The translations under genes were made by a program, and so were the position numbers. The notes under the pieces are model-generated. The model saw nothing but the letters and a program-made list of their open reading frames with translations, had not been told where the DNA came from and made no database searches. Shown here piece after piece: positions 10,501-16,970 of a stretch of 64,000 nucleotides of DNA; position 1 is the stretch's first letter; every line of letters starts with the position of its first letter. This DNA is from an uncultured Lachnospiraceae bacterium (lineage in GTDB: Bacteria > Bacillota > Clostridia > Lachnospirales > Lachnospiraceae): assembly GCA_947565425.1 (NCBI GenBank), contig CANOFW010000010.1, forward strand, positions 29,349 to 93,348, written 5' to 3'.

Positions 10501-10766
10501 TTCCGGCAGACATCGTGAAGATTGACCGCAGTTTTCTCAACCGTGAGAACCGCCAGAATGAAGAGGCGTTTCTGCGCAATATGGGCTGTTTAATCCGCAG
10601 CGTCAAGGAAGAAGTCATCTTTGAGGGCATTGAAACGGAGGAGCAGAGAGAATTTCTTGTGAAATGCGGATTCCGTTATGGACAGGGATTTCTATTTGAC
10701 CGCCCCCTGCCAGTAGAAGTTTTTCAGAATAAATATATGAAACCTAAGGAAAGTCCTTTGTTTTGA
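7551..10766 (+). CDS. PAS-GGDEF-GAF-like-GGDEF(degenerate)-EAL cyclic-di-GMP protein
   Basis: The 1071-residue cytosolic protein makes and/or breaks cyclic di-GMP. From the N-terminus: a PAS fold (about 25-135), a second PAS-like domain (about 145-275), a complete GGDEF domain with GGDEF at 359-363 and an RATD product-inhibition I-site five residues before it, a GAF-like region (about 460-640), a second GGDEF-like domain whose catalytic motif has become SDLF (near 720), and an EAL domain. The EAL domain keeps EALVRL (848-853), ITESLF, DDFGTGYSS (near 969) and FEGIETEEQ, so it should bind metal and hydrolyse c-di-GMP. No membrane segment is seen, so the input signal is probably cytosolic. It has its own promoter and appears to be monocistronic. 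Confidence 0.92.
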   Translation: MDDQKILEKEALSEKDEEQLGRLSRTIQKLPTGCAVIQGTEHWELVKGNEEFFRLIGYTEEEIQVLPNDFGDAVYREDREKLHKIMEELMHTDKIRQCDIRICGKEGEIRWIAMSLRIFYYQGRTPYFLVSCWDIHMRKKIEAELYLQTERYKLVEEINQEFPFEYDVENKTIFIASSSNIMIADRGGKDFFVSIKALEEIIYREDYEEFFGMIRRASGEEEHGMIEYRVNVADAGQEPEYAWHRTIYKSVPGENGGILRILGRTEDVTRERRIQDEMELKLKQDDLTKLLNKSTTKSEVEAFLKKNVRGTHALMLIDVDNFKRINDTLGHMFGDSVLITIAKKIQDLFRATDIVGRIGGDEFMVFMKHTDYYQAKLKAENICKNVRQTYHGGGQEEIEVSCSVGVAIIGTVKESYSSLFAKADMAMYQAKEAGKNQFRIAEATDPLWKIRKATRIEPRIEQYKAGKVQDMDFLSEAFTLLSHAKDVNDSLNILMERIGRQYDLGIVSVLECDRERKELIQTNCWTRENGVIYEPQFVDKFEDWDGFMSGFDEWGLAYINDCWGDEHVSEKDKAVFRERRMRAIVNCSFSYFELGEGYVSFCDLEKPRVWSNFEKETFLELTRMLSVFVALRVQREEDQRKIRHLKRRDMLTGLYIEEAFKSSAKEKLASGEIDLQYAIVYTDINDFSYINENFGHEAGNEILKKFAKRIRSGNNKISCRLYSDLFVTLIWGKSKEEIMGIVSRASVEFSNQQKEVYTSCNLRLSTGLYFIDDVEENLDTAIENANIARKSIKGSTVLCRVYESRMRRQRELEKQILAEFQSDLAQSRFQVYIQPKFLLDQMEISGGEALVRLKKQDGKLESPGVFIPVLEKSGYIVELDFYMYEQVLIYMRRWKDEGYKLPIISVNFSRCHFEKDGIFQRIMDLTDKYGVEHPFIEIEITESLFVLGYDLVKTEVQQLRAAGFRVAIDDFGTGYSSLGMLLDIPADIVKIDRSFLNRENRQNEEAFLRNMGCLIRSVKEEVIFEGIETEEQREFLVKCGFRYGQGFLFDRPLPVEVFQNKYMKPKESPLF

Positions 10767-10823
10767 GGAGTGCAGACATAGATTTTTTTCGGGAAAAATA
10801 CTCAGCAGCAAAGCGGAGAGGTA

Positions 10824-10852
10824 TTGACTTTTTGGGACATAATCATTATAGT
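10824..10852 (+). promoter_or_regulatory. Strong sigma-A-type promoter for nifJ
   Basis: TTGACT (10824-10829), a 17-base spacer and TATAGT (10847-10852) precede nifJ. This leaves an 80-base 5' leader that contains a GGAGG ribosome binding site at about 10919. The near-consensus match fits a highly expressed central-metabolism gene. Confidence 0.8.
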
Positions 10853-10931
10853 ATAAAAGAAGGAAAAATCTGCATGTCTGTTTCCGGTTATTGGAAATAG
10901 TATGCTTAATATTAAGTAGGAGGAAAATGTA

Positions 10932-13900
10932 ATGAAAAGATCTATGAAAACCATGGATGGAAATCATGCAGCAGCTCATGCTTCATATGCATTTACAGAT
11001 GTTGCAGCCATCTACCCGATTACACCTTCATCTGTTATGGCAGAAGCTACAGATGAATGGGCAACTCAGGGAAGAAAGAATATTTTCGGCCAGACTGTTC
11101 AGGTTACAGAGATGCAGTCTGAGGCAGGTGCAGCAGGTACTGTGCACGGTTCCCTGGCAGCAGGCGCGTTGACAACCACTTATACGGCATCTCAGGGATT
11201 ATTGTTAATGATTCCTAACCTTTATAAGATTGCCGGTGAGGGTCTTCCAGGCGTGTTTAACGTATCTGCACGTTGCGTAGCAACTCATGCGCTGAATATT
11301 TTCGGCGACCATTCTGATGTATATGCATGCCGCCAGACTGGTGCAGCAATGCTTTGCGAGTCTTCCGTACAGGAGGTTATGGACTTGACCCCGGTTGCAC
11401 ACTGCGCAGCTTTAGAGGGACATCTTCCTTTCATCAATTTCTTTGACGGTTTCCGTACTTCTCATGAGATTCAAAAGATTGAGACTTGGGATTATGAAGA
11501 TCTGAAAGATATGGTAAGCATGGATGCAATTGACGGTTTCCGCAAGAATGCATTGAACCCCAACCATCCGCGCCAGGACGGTTCTGCACAGAACCCGGAT
11601 ATCTTCTTCCAGAGCAGAGAGGCATGTAACTCCACTTATGACGCTATGCCCGCAATTGTTCAGAAATATATGGACAAGGTAAATGAGAAGCTTGGTACAG
11701 ATTACAAGCTCTTCAACTATTACGGAGCAGCAGACGCAGAGAAGGTTATCGTTGCTATGGGTTCCGTATGTGACACCATTGATGAGACCATCGACTATTT
11801 GATGGAAAGAGGCGAGAAAGTCGGCGTTGTCAAAGTTCGTCTTTACAGACCGTTCAGCAAAGAAGCATTCGTAGCAGCTATTCCTGAGACTGCAAAATTA
11901 ATCGCTGTATTAGACAGAACAAAAGAGCCTGGTTCTCTTGGCGAGCCGTTGTACCTGGATGTTGTTGCAGCATTGAAGGGAACGAAGTTTGAGTCTGTTC
12001 AGATTACAAGCGGACGTTATGGCCTTGGTTCCAAAGACACAACTCCTGGACAGATTATCGCTGTTTATAACAATACAGATAAAGAGAAATTCACAATTGG
12101 TATCTATGATGACGTTACCAATCTTTCTCTGGAAGTAAAAGAAGACCCAGTTACCACTCCGGAAGGAACCATTAACTGTAAGTTCTGGGGACTTGGAGCT
12201 GACGGTACGGTTGGTGCTAATAAGAACTCTATCAAGATTATCGGAGACAACACAGACATGTATGCACAGGCATATTTTGACTATGACTCCAAGAAATCCG
12301 GCGGCGTAACCATGTCCCACCTGCGTTTCGGTAAGAAAGCAATTAAGTCTACTTATCTGATTAAGCAGGCAAACTTTGTGGCATGCCACAATCCTTCCTA
12401 CGTGCGTAAGTACAACATGGTTCAGGAACTTGTACCGGGCGGAACATTCCTTCTGAACTGCTCCTGGTCACCGGAAGAGTTAGAGAACCATTTACCTGGA
12501 CAGGTTAAGAGATATATTGCAGAGAATGATATCAAGTTCTATACCATCGACGGTATCAAGATTGGTAAAGAGATCGGACTTGGCGGCCGTATCAACACGG
12601 TATTGCAGTCTGCCTTCTTCAAACTAGCTGAGATCATTCCTGAGGAGAGAGCAATTGAGCTCATGAAGGCTGCTGCTAAGGCAACCTATGGCAAGAAGGG
12701 TGACAAGATCGTACAGATGAACTACGATGCAATTGACGCCGGCGCTAAGGGTGTTGTTAAGATTGAAGTGCCTGCAAGCTGGAAAGATGCTCAGGATGAG
12801 AGCTTCGCTAAGGTTGCAACTGGCGATCGTCAGGATGTTGTAGATTTCGTAAATAATATTCAGATTCCGGTTAATGCCCAGGAGGGTAACAAGATTCCGG
12901 TATCTGTTGTCAAAGCATATGAGCATGGTCAGACACCTTCCGGTGCAGCAGCATACGAGAAGCGCGGCATTGCCGTTGACGTTCCTGTATGGAATCCGGA
13001 AAACTGTATCCAGTGTAACATCTGTTCCTATGTATGTCCGCACGCTGTTATCCGTCCGGTAGCTATGACAGAGGATGAGGCAGCGAAGGCTCCAGAAGGA
13101 ATGCAGACACTGGCAATGACAGGAATGCCGAACTACAAGTTTAGCATGACAATTTCTGCACTTGACTGTACAGGCTGCGGTTCCTGTGCAAACGTATGCC
13201 CGGGCAAGAAGGGTGAGAAAGCATTGACAATGCAGAACTGCGAAGCGAATGTGGGCGAGCAGGCATACTTCGATTATGGTCTGACCGTTGAGAAGAAGAT
13301 TGATGTTGTTGAGAAATTCAAAGAGACAACCATCAAGGGCTCTCAGTTCAAACAGCCGCTTCTTGAGTTCTCAGGAGCTTGTGGTGGATGTGGCGAGACA
13401 CCTTACGCTAAGTTGATTACACAGTTGTTCGGTGACAGGATGTACATTGCAAATGCAACAGGATGTTCCTCTATCTGGGGTAACTCCTCACCATCTACAC
13501 CGTACACCGTAAATGAGAGAGGTCAGGGTCCTGCATGGTCCAACTCCTTATTTGAGGATGCGGCTGAGTTCGGTTATGGTATGTTATTAGCTCAAAAAGC
13601 AATCAGAGGCAAGCTGAAAGGCAAAGTAGAGGCTCTGGTAGCAGACGGCAAGAATGCAGACGTTGCAGCAGCAGGAAAAGAGTGGTTAGACACTTATGGA
13701 ATCGGCGCGCTCAACGGAACTGCTACAGATAAATTAGTTGCAGCTTTGGAAGCTTGCGGATGCGACGCTTCTAAGGAAATCCTGGCTGAGAAAGATTTCC
13801 TGGCTAAGAAGTCACAGTGGATCTTCGGTGGTGATGGATGGGCATACGACATCGGATTTGGCGGTGTTGACCATGTACTTGCCAGCGGACAGGATATCAA

Positions 13901-14468
13901 CATCATGGTATTCGATACCGAGGTATATTCCAATACTGGCGGACAGTCCTCTAAGGCTACTCCGGTAGGTGCTATTGCACAGTTCGCAGCAGGCGGTAAA
14001 GAAGTGAAGAAAAAAGACTTAGCTTCCATCGCTATGAGCTACGGCTATGTATACGTTGCACAGATCGCTATGGGCGCTGACTACAACCAGTGTATCAAGG
14101 CAATCGCAGAGGCAGAGGCTTATCCGGGACCGTCTCTGGTTATCGCTTATGCTCCATGTATCAACCACGGTATCAAGGTTGGTATGAGCAAGGCTCAGAC
14201 CGAGGAGAAGAACGCAGTAGAAGCTGGTTACTGGCATAACTTCCGTTTCAATCCGGAATTGAAGAAGGAAGGCAAGGCAGCATTCTCCTTAGACAGCAAG
14301 GCTCCGACTGGAGATTACAAGGCATTCTTGAACGGCGAGGTTCGTTACAATGCGCTTGCTAGATTCAATCCTGAGAGAGCAGAGGAGTTGTTCTCAGCTT
14401 CTGAGGAAATCGCCAAAGAGCGTTATGAATACCTCAACAAGTTAGTTACTCTTTATGGAGAGAAATAA
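10932..14468 (+). CDS. nifJ: Pyruvate:ferredoxin (flavodoxin) oxidoreductase, single-chain
   Basis: The enzyme oxidatively decarboxylates pyruvate with CoA to acetyl-CoA and CO2 and passes electrons to ferredoxin or flavodoxin, the central step of fermentative metabolism in clostridia. The 1178-residue chain has the usual fused layout. The N-terminal pyruvate-binding region includes YPITPSSVMAE and TYTASQGLLLM. Two 4Fe-4S clusters follow (CIQCNICSYVCP and CTGCGSCANVCP). The C-terminal TPP-binding domain has SGACGGCGETPYAKL, the NATGCSSIWGNSSPSTPY segment and GGDGWAYDIGFGG. All cluster cysteines are present. Codon use is strongly biased, consistent with high expression. A near-consensus promoter lies upstream and a strong terminator directly downstream, so it is monocistronic. 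Confidence 0.97.
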   Translation: MKRSMKTMDGNHAAAHASYAFTDVAAIYPITPSSVMAEATDEWATQGRKNIFGQTVQVTEMQSEAGAAGTVHGSLAAGALTTTYTASQGLLLMIPNLYKIAGEGLPGVFNVSARCVATHALNIFGDHSDVYACRQTGAAMLCESSVQEVMDLTPVAHCAALEGHLPFINFFDGFRTSHEIQKIETWDYEDLKDMVSMDAIDGFRKNALNPNHPRQDGSAQNPDIFFQSREACNSTYDAMPAIVQKYMDKVNEKLGTDYKLFNYYGAADAEKVIVAMGSVCDTIDETIDYLMERGEKVGVVKVRLYRPFSKEAFVAAIPETAKLIAVLDRTKEPGSLGEPLYLDVVAALKGTKFESVQITSGRYGLGSKDTTPGQIIAVYNNTDKEKFTIGIYDDVTNLSLEVKEDPVTTPEGTINCKFWGLGADGTVGANKNSIKIIGDNTDMYAQAYFDYDSKKSGGVTMSHLRFGKKAIKSTYLIKQANFVACHNPSYVRKYNMVQELVPGGTFLLNCSWSPEELENHLPGQVKRYIAENDIKFYTIDGIKIGKEIGLGGRINTVLQSAFFKLAEIIPEERAIELMKAAAKATYGKKGDKIVQMNYDAIDAGAKGVVKIEVPASWKDAQDESFAKVATGDRQDVVDFVNNIQIPVNAQEGNKIPVSVVKAYEHGQTPSGAAAYEKRGIAVDVPVWNPENCIQCNICSYVCPHAVIRPVAMTEDEAAKAPEGMQTLAMTGMPNYKFSMTISALDCTGCGSCANVCPGKKGEKALTMQNCEANVGEQAYFDYGLTVEKKIDVVEKFKETTIKGSQFKQPLLEFSGACGGCGETPYAKLITQLFGDRMYIANATGCSSIWGNSSPSTPYTVNERGQGPAWSNSLFEDAAEFGYGMLLAQKAIRGKLKGKVEALVADGKNADVAAAGKEWLDTYGIGALNGTATDKLVAALEACGCDASKEILAEKDFLAKKSQWIFGGDGWAYDIGFGGVDHVLASGQDINIMVFDTEVYSNTGGQSSKATPVGAIAQFAAGGKEVKKKDLASIAMSYGYVYVAQIAMGADYNQCIKAIAEAEAYPGPSLVIAYAPCINHGIKVGMSKAQTEEKNAVEAGYWHNFRFNPELKKEGKAAFSLDSKAPTGDYKAFLNGEVRYNALARFNPERAEELFSASEEIAKERYEYLNKLVTLYGEK

Positions 14469-14496
14469 GAGAATATTGATTGAATAATCTATCTAT

Positions 14497-14535
14497 AAAA
14501 GCGGCATAGCCAGTTGTTGGCTATGCCGCTTTTTT
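14497..14535 (+). terminator. Rho-independent terminator of nifJ
   Basis: A perfect 12-bp stem, GCGGCATAGCCA with TGGCTATGCCGC around a GTTGT loop, is preceded by four A and followed by six T. It begins 28 bases after the nifJ stop codon. Confidence 0.93.
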
Positions 14536-14705
14536 CTCTTATAGGAAAGACCTTGTCACGCTAAAGCGTGAAAGTATCTTCCTATAAGAGAAAAATGATA
14601 TGCGCACTCGCACAAGAGGAAACTATTGCTTCGCAATTGTGCTCGGCGCAGTAAACCGTCCAAGTCCCTCATGAATGAGGGATTTAGGGAGTTGATGTGG
14701 ACTTG
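14535..14705. repeat. Composite palindromic intergenic repeat
   Basis: Directly after the nifJ terminator lies TCTCTTATAGGAA (14535-14547) paired with TTCCTATAAGAGA (14579-14591), enclosing a small CACGCTAAAGCGTG hairpin. A 23-base unit follows (14600-14622, ATGCGCACTCGCACAAGAGG plus AAA) that recurs exactly at 49607-49629. After that come an ATTGCTTCGCAAT hairpin, also found inside the 5563-5753 element, and a CAAGTCC...GGACTTG stem around CCCTCATGAATGAGGG. No coding potential is seen. The rest of the gap to 14730 is featureless. Confidence 0.75.
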
Positions 14706-14730
14706 TCCGCTTTGTTCTATGCGTTATGTC

Positions 14731-15069
14731 TTATCTTGGAATAATCTCTTTCAAATGCATCTCAATAAGAGAATCAATGAGCTCCCGATAAGTAGGTGAA
14801 AGATGCCTGTAATTCTCGATTAGTTTTTTCTCAGAAGGCGAGAGCGTGTCTTCACTTCGTTGTTCCAATGGATAAGGAATGTCCGTGAAATCTACCAGAT
14901 AATCTATGGAAGTGTTAAAATAAGCCGCAATTTCAGATAGTGTTTCAATGCTGGGCTGTGAACGATTATTCTCATATTTGCATATAGATTGTTGTTTCAA
15001 ATTAAATAAATCTGCAAAACGCTCTTGGCTGAGCCCATGAATCTCCCGCAGTTTTTTTAAGTTCTTCAA
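14731..15069 (-). CDS. XRE-family helix-turn-helix transcriptional regulator
   Basis: The 112-residue protein has an N-terminal Cro/C1-type HTH (about residues 1-60). LKKLREIHGLSQERFADLF and the recognition helix QQSICKYENNRSQPS are followed by LSEIAAYFNTSIDYLV, the standard end of the domain. The short C-terminal tail, with SPSEKKLIENYRHLSP, is a helical segment often seen in small phage- or ICE-type XRE regulators. A GGAGG lies 8-12 bases before the ATG on the minus strand. It is divergent from the HTH gene that heads the secretion locus and separated from it by about 320 bases, so it may act on that region; this is inference. The regulator's targets cannot be read from sequence. Confidence 0.9.
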   Translation of the reverse strand: MKNLKKLREIHGLSQERFADLFNLKQQSICKYENNRSQPSIETLSEIAAYFNTSIDYLVDFTDIPYPLEQRSEDTLSPSEKKLIENYRHLSPTYRELIDSLIEMHLKEIIPR

Positions 15070-15147
15070 TAAAATTCCTCCGAAGATTGTATGATATTAC
15101 AGTTTATCTTATAGTTTTTGACGATTCCCCTTCTGTTGAATAGTTAA

Positions 15148-15177
15148 AGTATACCACATTTCATTTTTTTTAAACAA
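15148..15177 (-). promoter_or_regulatory. Promoter of the XRE regulator
   Basis: Read on the minus strand, TTGTTT (15177-15172), an 18-base spacer and TATACT (15153-15148) lie about 80 bases before the ATG at 15069. The -10 box is a good match and the -35 box is moderate. Confidence 0.55.
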
Positions 15178-15200
15178 AAACTAAATAGGTGTTATGGACA

Positions 15201-15215
15201 ACAACTTTTAGTTGT
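15201..15215. promoter_or_regulatory. Inverted-repeat operator candidate
   Basis: ACAACT-TTT-AGTTGT is a perfect 6+3+6 dyad about 30 bases upstream of the XRE promoter and between the two divergent HTH genes. Size and position fit a dimeric Cro/C1-type operator. Which regulator binds is inference. Confidence 0.45.
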
Positions 15216-15392
15216 GATAAAATGTTGCAGAAAGTCGAAAAAAGTAATAATTTGTATCGGAACTATCACAGAACTATCTTTTTATTACAATGTTACAGAC
15301 GATTTATTAACAACTATAAGTAGTAAGAAGGGCGCTTAACGAGCATAAGAGAAGCGTTCCGTACATAGGAGTTGGGGGAAAGAGGAGGAAGA

Positions 15393-16835
15393 ATGTCACT
15401 GTTTTCAGAAAACTTAAAAGAGTATGTGCAAAAGAGCCATATATCTGTCAGCAAATTGTCAGCAGAGACGGAAATTAGCCGAACATTGTTTCATAAATAC
15501 CTTTCGGGAAACAGGATGCCGAAAAACAGTCAGGAAGTGAGGCGTATCGGCAGTGCAATGATGCTTTTACCCAGACAACAGGAAGATCTTCTGGAGTGTT
15601 ATGCCAGAAGTACATATGGGGAAAAGAATTATGAGAGTTTTGGAAAGCTCAAGCATATGTTGGAAGGAATGTATGATTTTCGCCTGGAAAAGAGAAGAAG
15701 AATATTGGATATGGATATTGTAAAAAAGCTGTCTTTAATCAATGGAGAAGAGGCAGCTTCCTTTTATGGGCGTCTGCAAGTGGAAGATGCCTTGACACAG
15801 CTTTTATGGCTGGCAGCGGGAAAGAATCGCAAGGAATGTGTGAAGGTGAAAATGATTATTCAGCCGGATCAGGACAATATCATAAATCCTATCCTGCGTA
15901 TGAGTAGCCACCTGGATTTGGATCTGGAGCATATTGTGTGTCTGGACTGCAATAAGAATGATAATGATAATATCGGGCTGCTGTTTTCCACGCTGGCATT
16001 TGAATTTGCCAGTACTGCGTATCAAAGTTATTTCTATTATGACAATATTATCTATCATGTCAATCAAATGAGCTTGCTGCCCAATATGCTGTTGGTTGGG
16101 GAATATGTGTTTTTGTGCAGCAATGAAGCAGATGAATGTTTGATTCTCCATCAGAAGACAGAAATAGAATTTTTCCGAAAAGAATATGAAAAAATGAAAA
16201 ATTGCACGCAGAAATTAGGCATTATCAACCAGAGCGCGGAGGAATTGGCGGAGCTTATGAGCCTGGTGATGGAGAGTGGCATGGTTGATTTGCAGATAGG
16301 ATGTTTCCCCTGTCTATTGGCAGCAATGGACGAGAAGATAATACAGCGGCATTTGAGATTACAATCTCCAGCAATGGAGAAGGCCGTGCAGATGATAGGG
16401 GAAACATTTTCTCAATTGAAGGAAAAGAGACAGTTCCGAAATTATTTTTCGGAGGCAGGACTGCGTAAGTTTATGCAAAATGGGATCATTCAGGGATACC
16501 CTTCTGATATTTTTCTGCCGTTTACAGCACAGGAACGGATGGTAATTCTCAAGCGTTTGCTATGGCTTTTGAAATCAGGGAGCTTATCTTATTATATGGC
16601 AAGGGAAAGCAGGCTTCGTATGGATGATGCGGTTGTCATATATGCCAGTCGGGGAGGGGATGTGAATTTCTGGTGTAAAAGTGGGGCATATGGAAAAACA
16701 ATTATGGTGAAAGAGACAAGTATCGTGGAGAACATTCATCGTTTCATTGATTATGCAGTGGAAAATGACTGGTTTTACAGTAAGCAAGTAACCATCGAGT
16801 GTATAGAGCAGATGATCATAGAATACTCCATGTGA
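15393..16835 (+). CDS. HTH-domain protein of unknown type at the head of the secretion locus
   Basis: The first 60-70 residues form a Cro/C1-like HTH (FSENLKEYVQKSHISVSKLSAE, then ISRTLFHKYLSGNRMPKN, a typical recognition-helix region). The remaining 400 residues match no family I can name. They are mixed alpha/beta without membrane segments and could be a ligand-sensing domain; the phrases SGNRMPKN and IYASRGGDVNFW are the most distinctive. The start is the ATG at 15393, eight residues inside the longest frame, because GAGGAGG lies just before it; an earlier ATG at 15372 is possible. It precedes the protease/PP2C/kinase/EssC genes on the same strand, and a repeat-rich promoter region follows it. 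A role as regulator of the type VII locus is inferred from position. Confidence 0.75.
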   Translation: MSLFSENLKEYVQKSHISVSKLSAETEISRTLFHKYLSGNRMPKNSQEVRRIGSAMMLLPRQQEDLLECYARSTYGEKNYESFGKLKHMLEGMYDFRLEKRRRILDMDIVKKLSLINGEEAASFYGRLQVEDALTQLLWLAAGKNRKECVKVKMIIQPDQDNIINPILRMSSHLDLDLEHIVCLDCNKNDNDNIGLLFSTLAFEFASTAYQSYFYYDNIIYHVNQMSLLPNMLLVGEYVFLCSNEADECLILHQKTEIEFFRKEYEKMKNCTQKLGIINQSAEELAELMSLVMESGMVDLQIGCFPCLLAAMDEKIIQRHLRLQSPAMEKAVQMIGETFSQLKEKRQFRNYFSEAGLRKFMQNGIIQGYPSDIFLPFTAQERMVILKRLLWLLKSGSLSYYMARESRLRMDDAVVIYASRGGDVNFWCKSGAYGKTIMVKETSIVENIHRFIDYAVENDWFYSKQVTIECIEQMIIEYSM

Positions 16836-16842
16836 TAGGTTT

Positions 16843-16890
16843 ACAGAATTTTACAAAATCTGACAAAATCTGTGTCACACTTTTTGTCAC
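16843..16890 (+). promoter_or_regulatory. Phased 10-bp direct repeats upstream of the secretion-locus promoter
   Basis: Three consecutive decamers, ACAGAATTTT, ACAAAATCTG and ACAAAATCTG (16843-16872), are followed by TGTCACAC and TTTGTCACAGG words (16873-16892). The exact 10-base period places the repeats on one face of the helix directly upstream of the -35 box at 16894. This looks like a cooperative activator or repressor site. The HTH protein encoded just upstream is the obvious but untested ligand. Confidence 0.55.
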
Positions 16891-16893
16891 AGG

Positions 16894-16923
16894 TTGTATT
16901 GGAGCGTGCAAGTGAAATATAAT
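16894..16923 (+). promoter_or_regulatory. Promoter of the type VII/phospho-signalling operon
   Basis: TTGTAT (16894-16899), an 18-base spacer and a perfect TATAAT (16918-16923) precede the protease-FHA gene by 48 bases. It is the only clear sigma-A-type promoter I see ahead of the long same-strand run, which has few and short gaps. Confidence 0.7.
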
Positions 16924-16970
16924 TTTAAAAGGTTTGAAATAGATTACCCAAAGACGAAGGAGGAACAGAA

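Larger units (their letters stand above)
15070..15392. other. Divergent intergenic control region, AT-rich
   Basis: The 323-base gap between two divergent HTH genes contains a minus-strand promoter (15148-15177), an ACAACT-TTT-AGTTGT dyad (15201-15215), repeated GGAACTATC/AGAACTATC words near 15259-15283, and a GGAGG ribosome binding site for the plus-strand gene. A candidate plus-strand promoter, TTGCAG-17-TAATTT, lies near 15224. No further small gene is supported. Confidence 0.6.
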
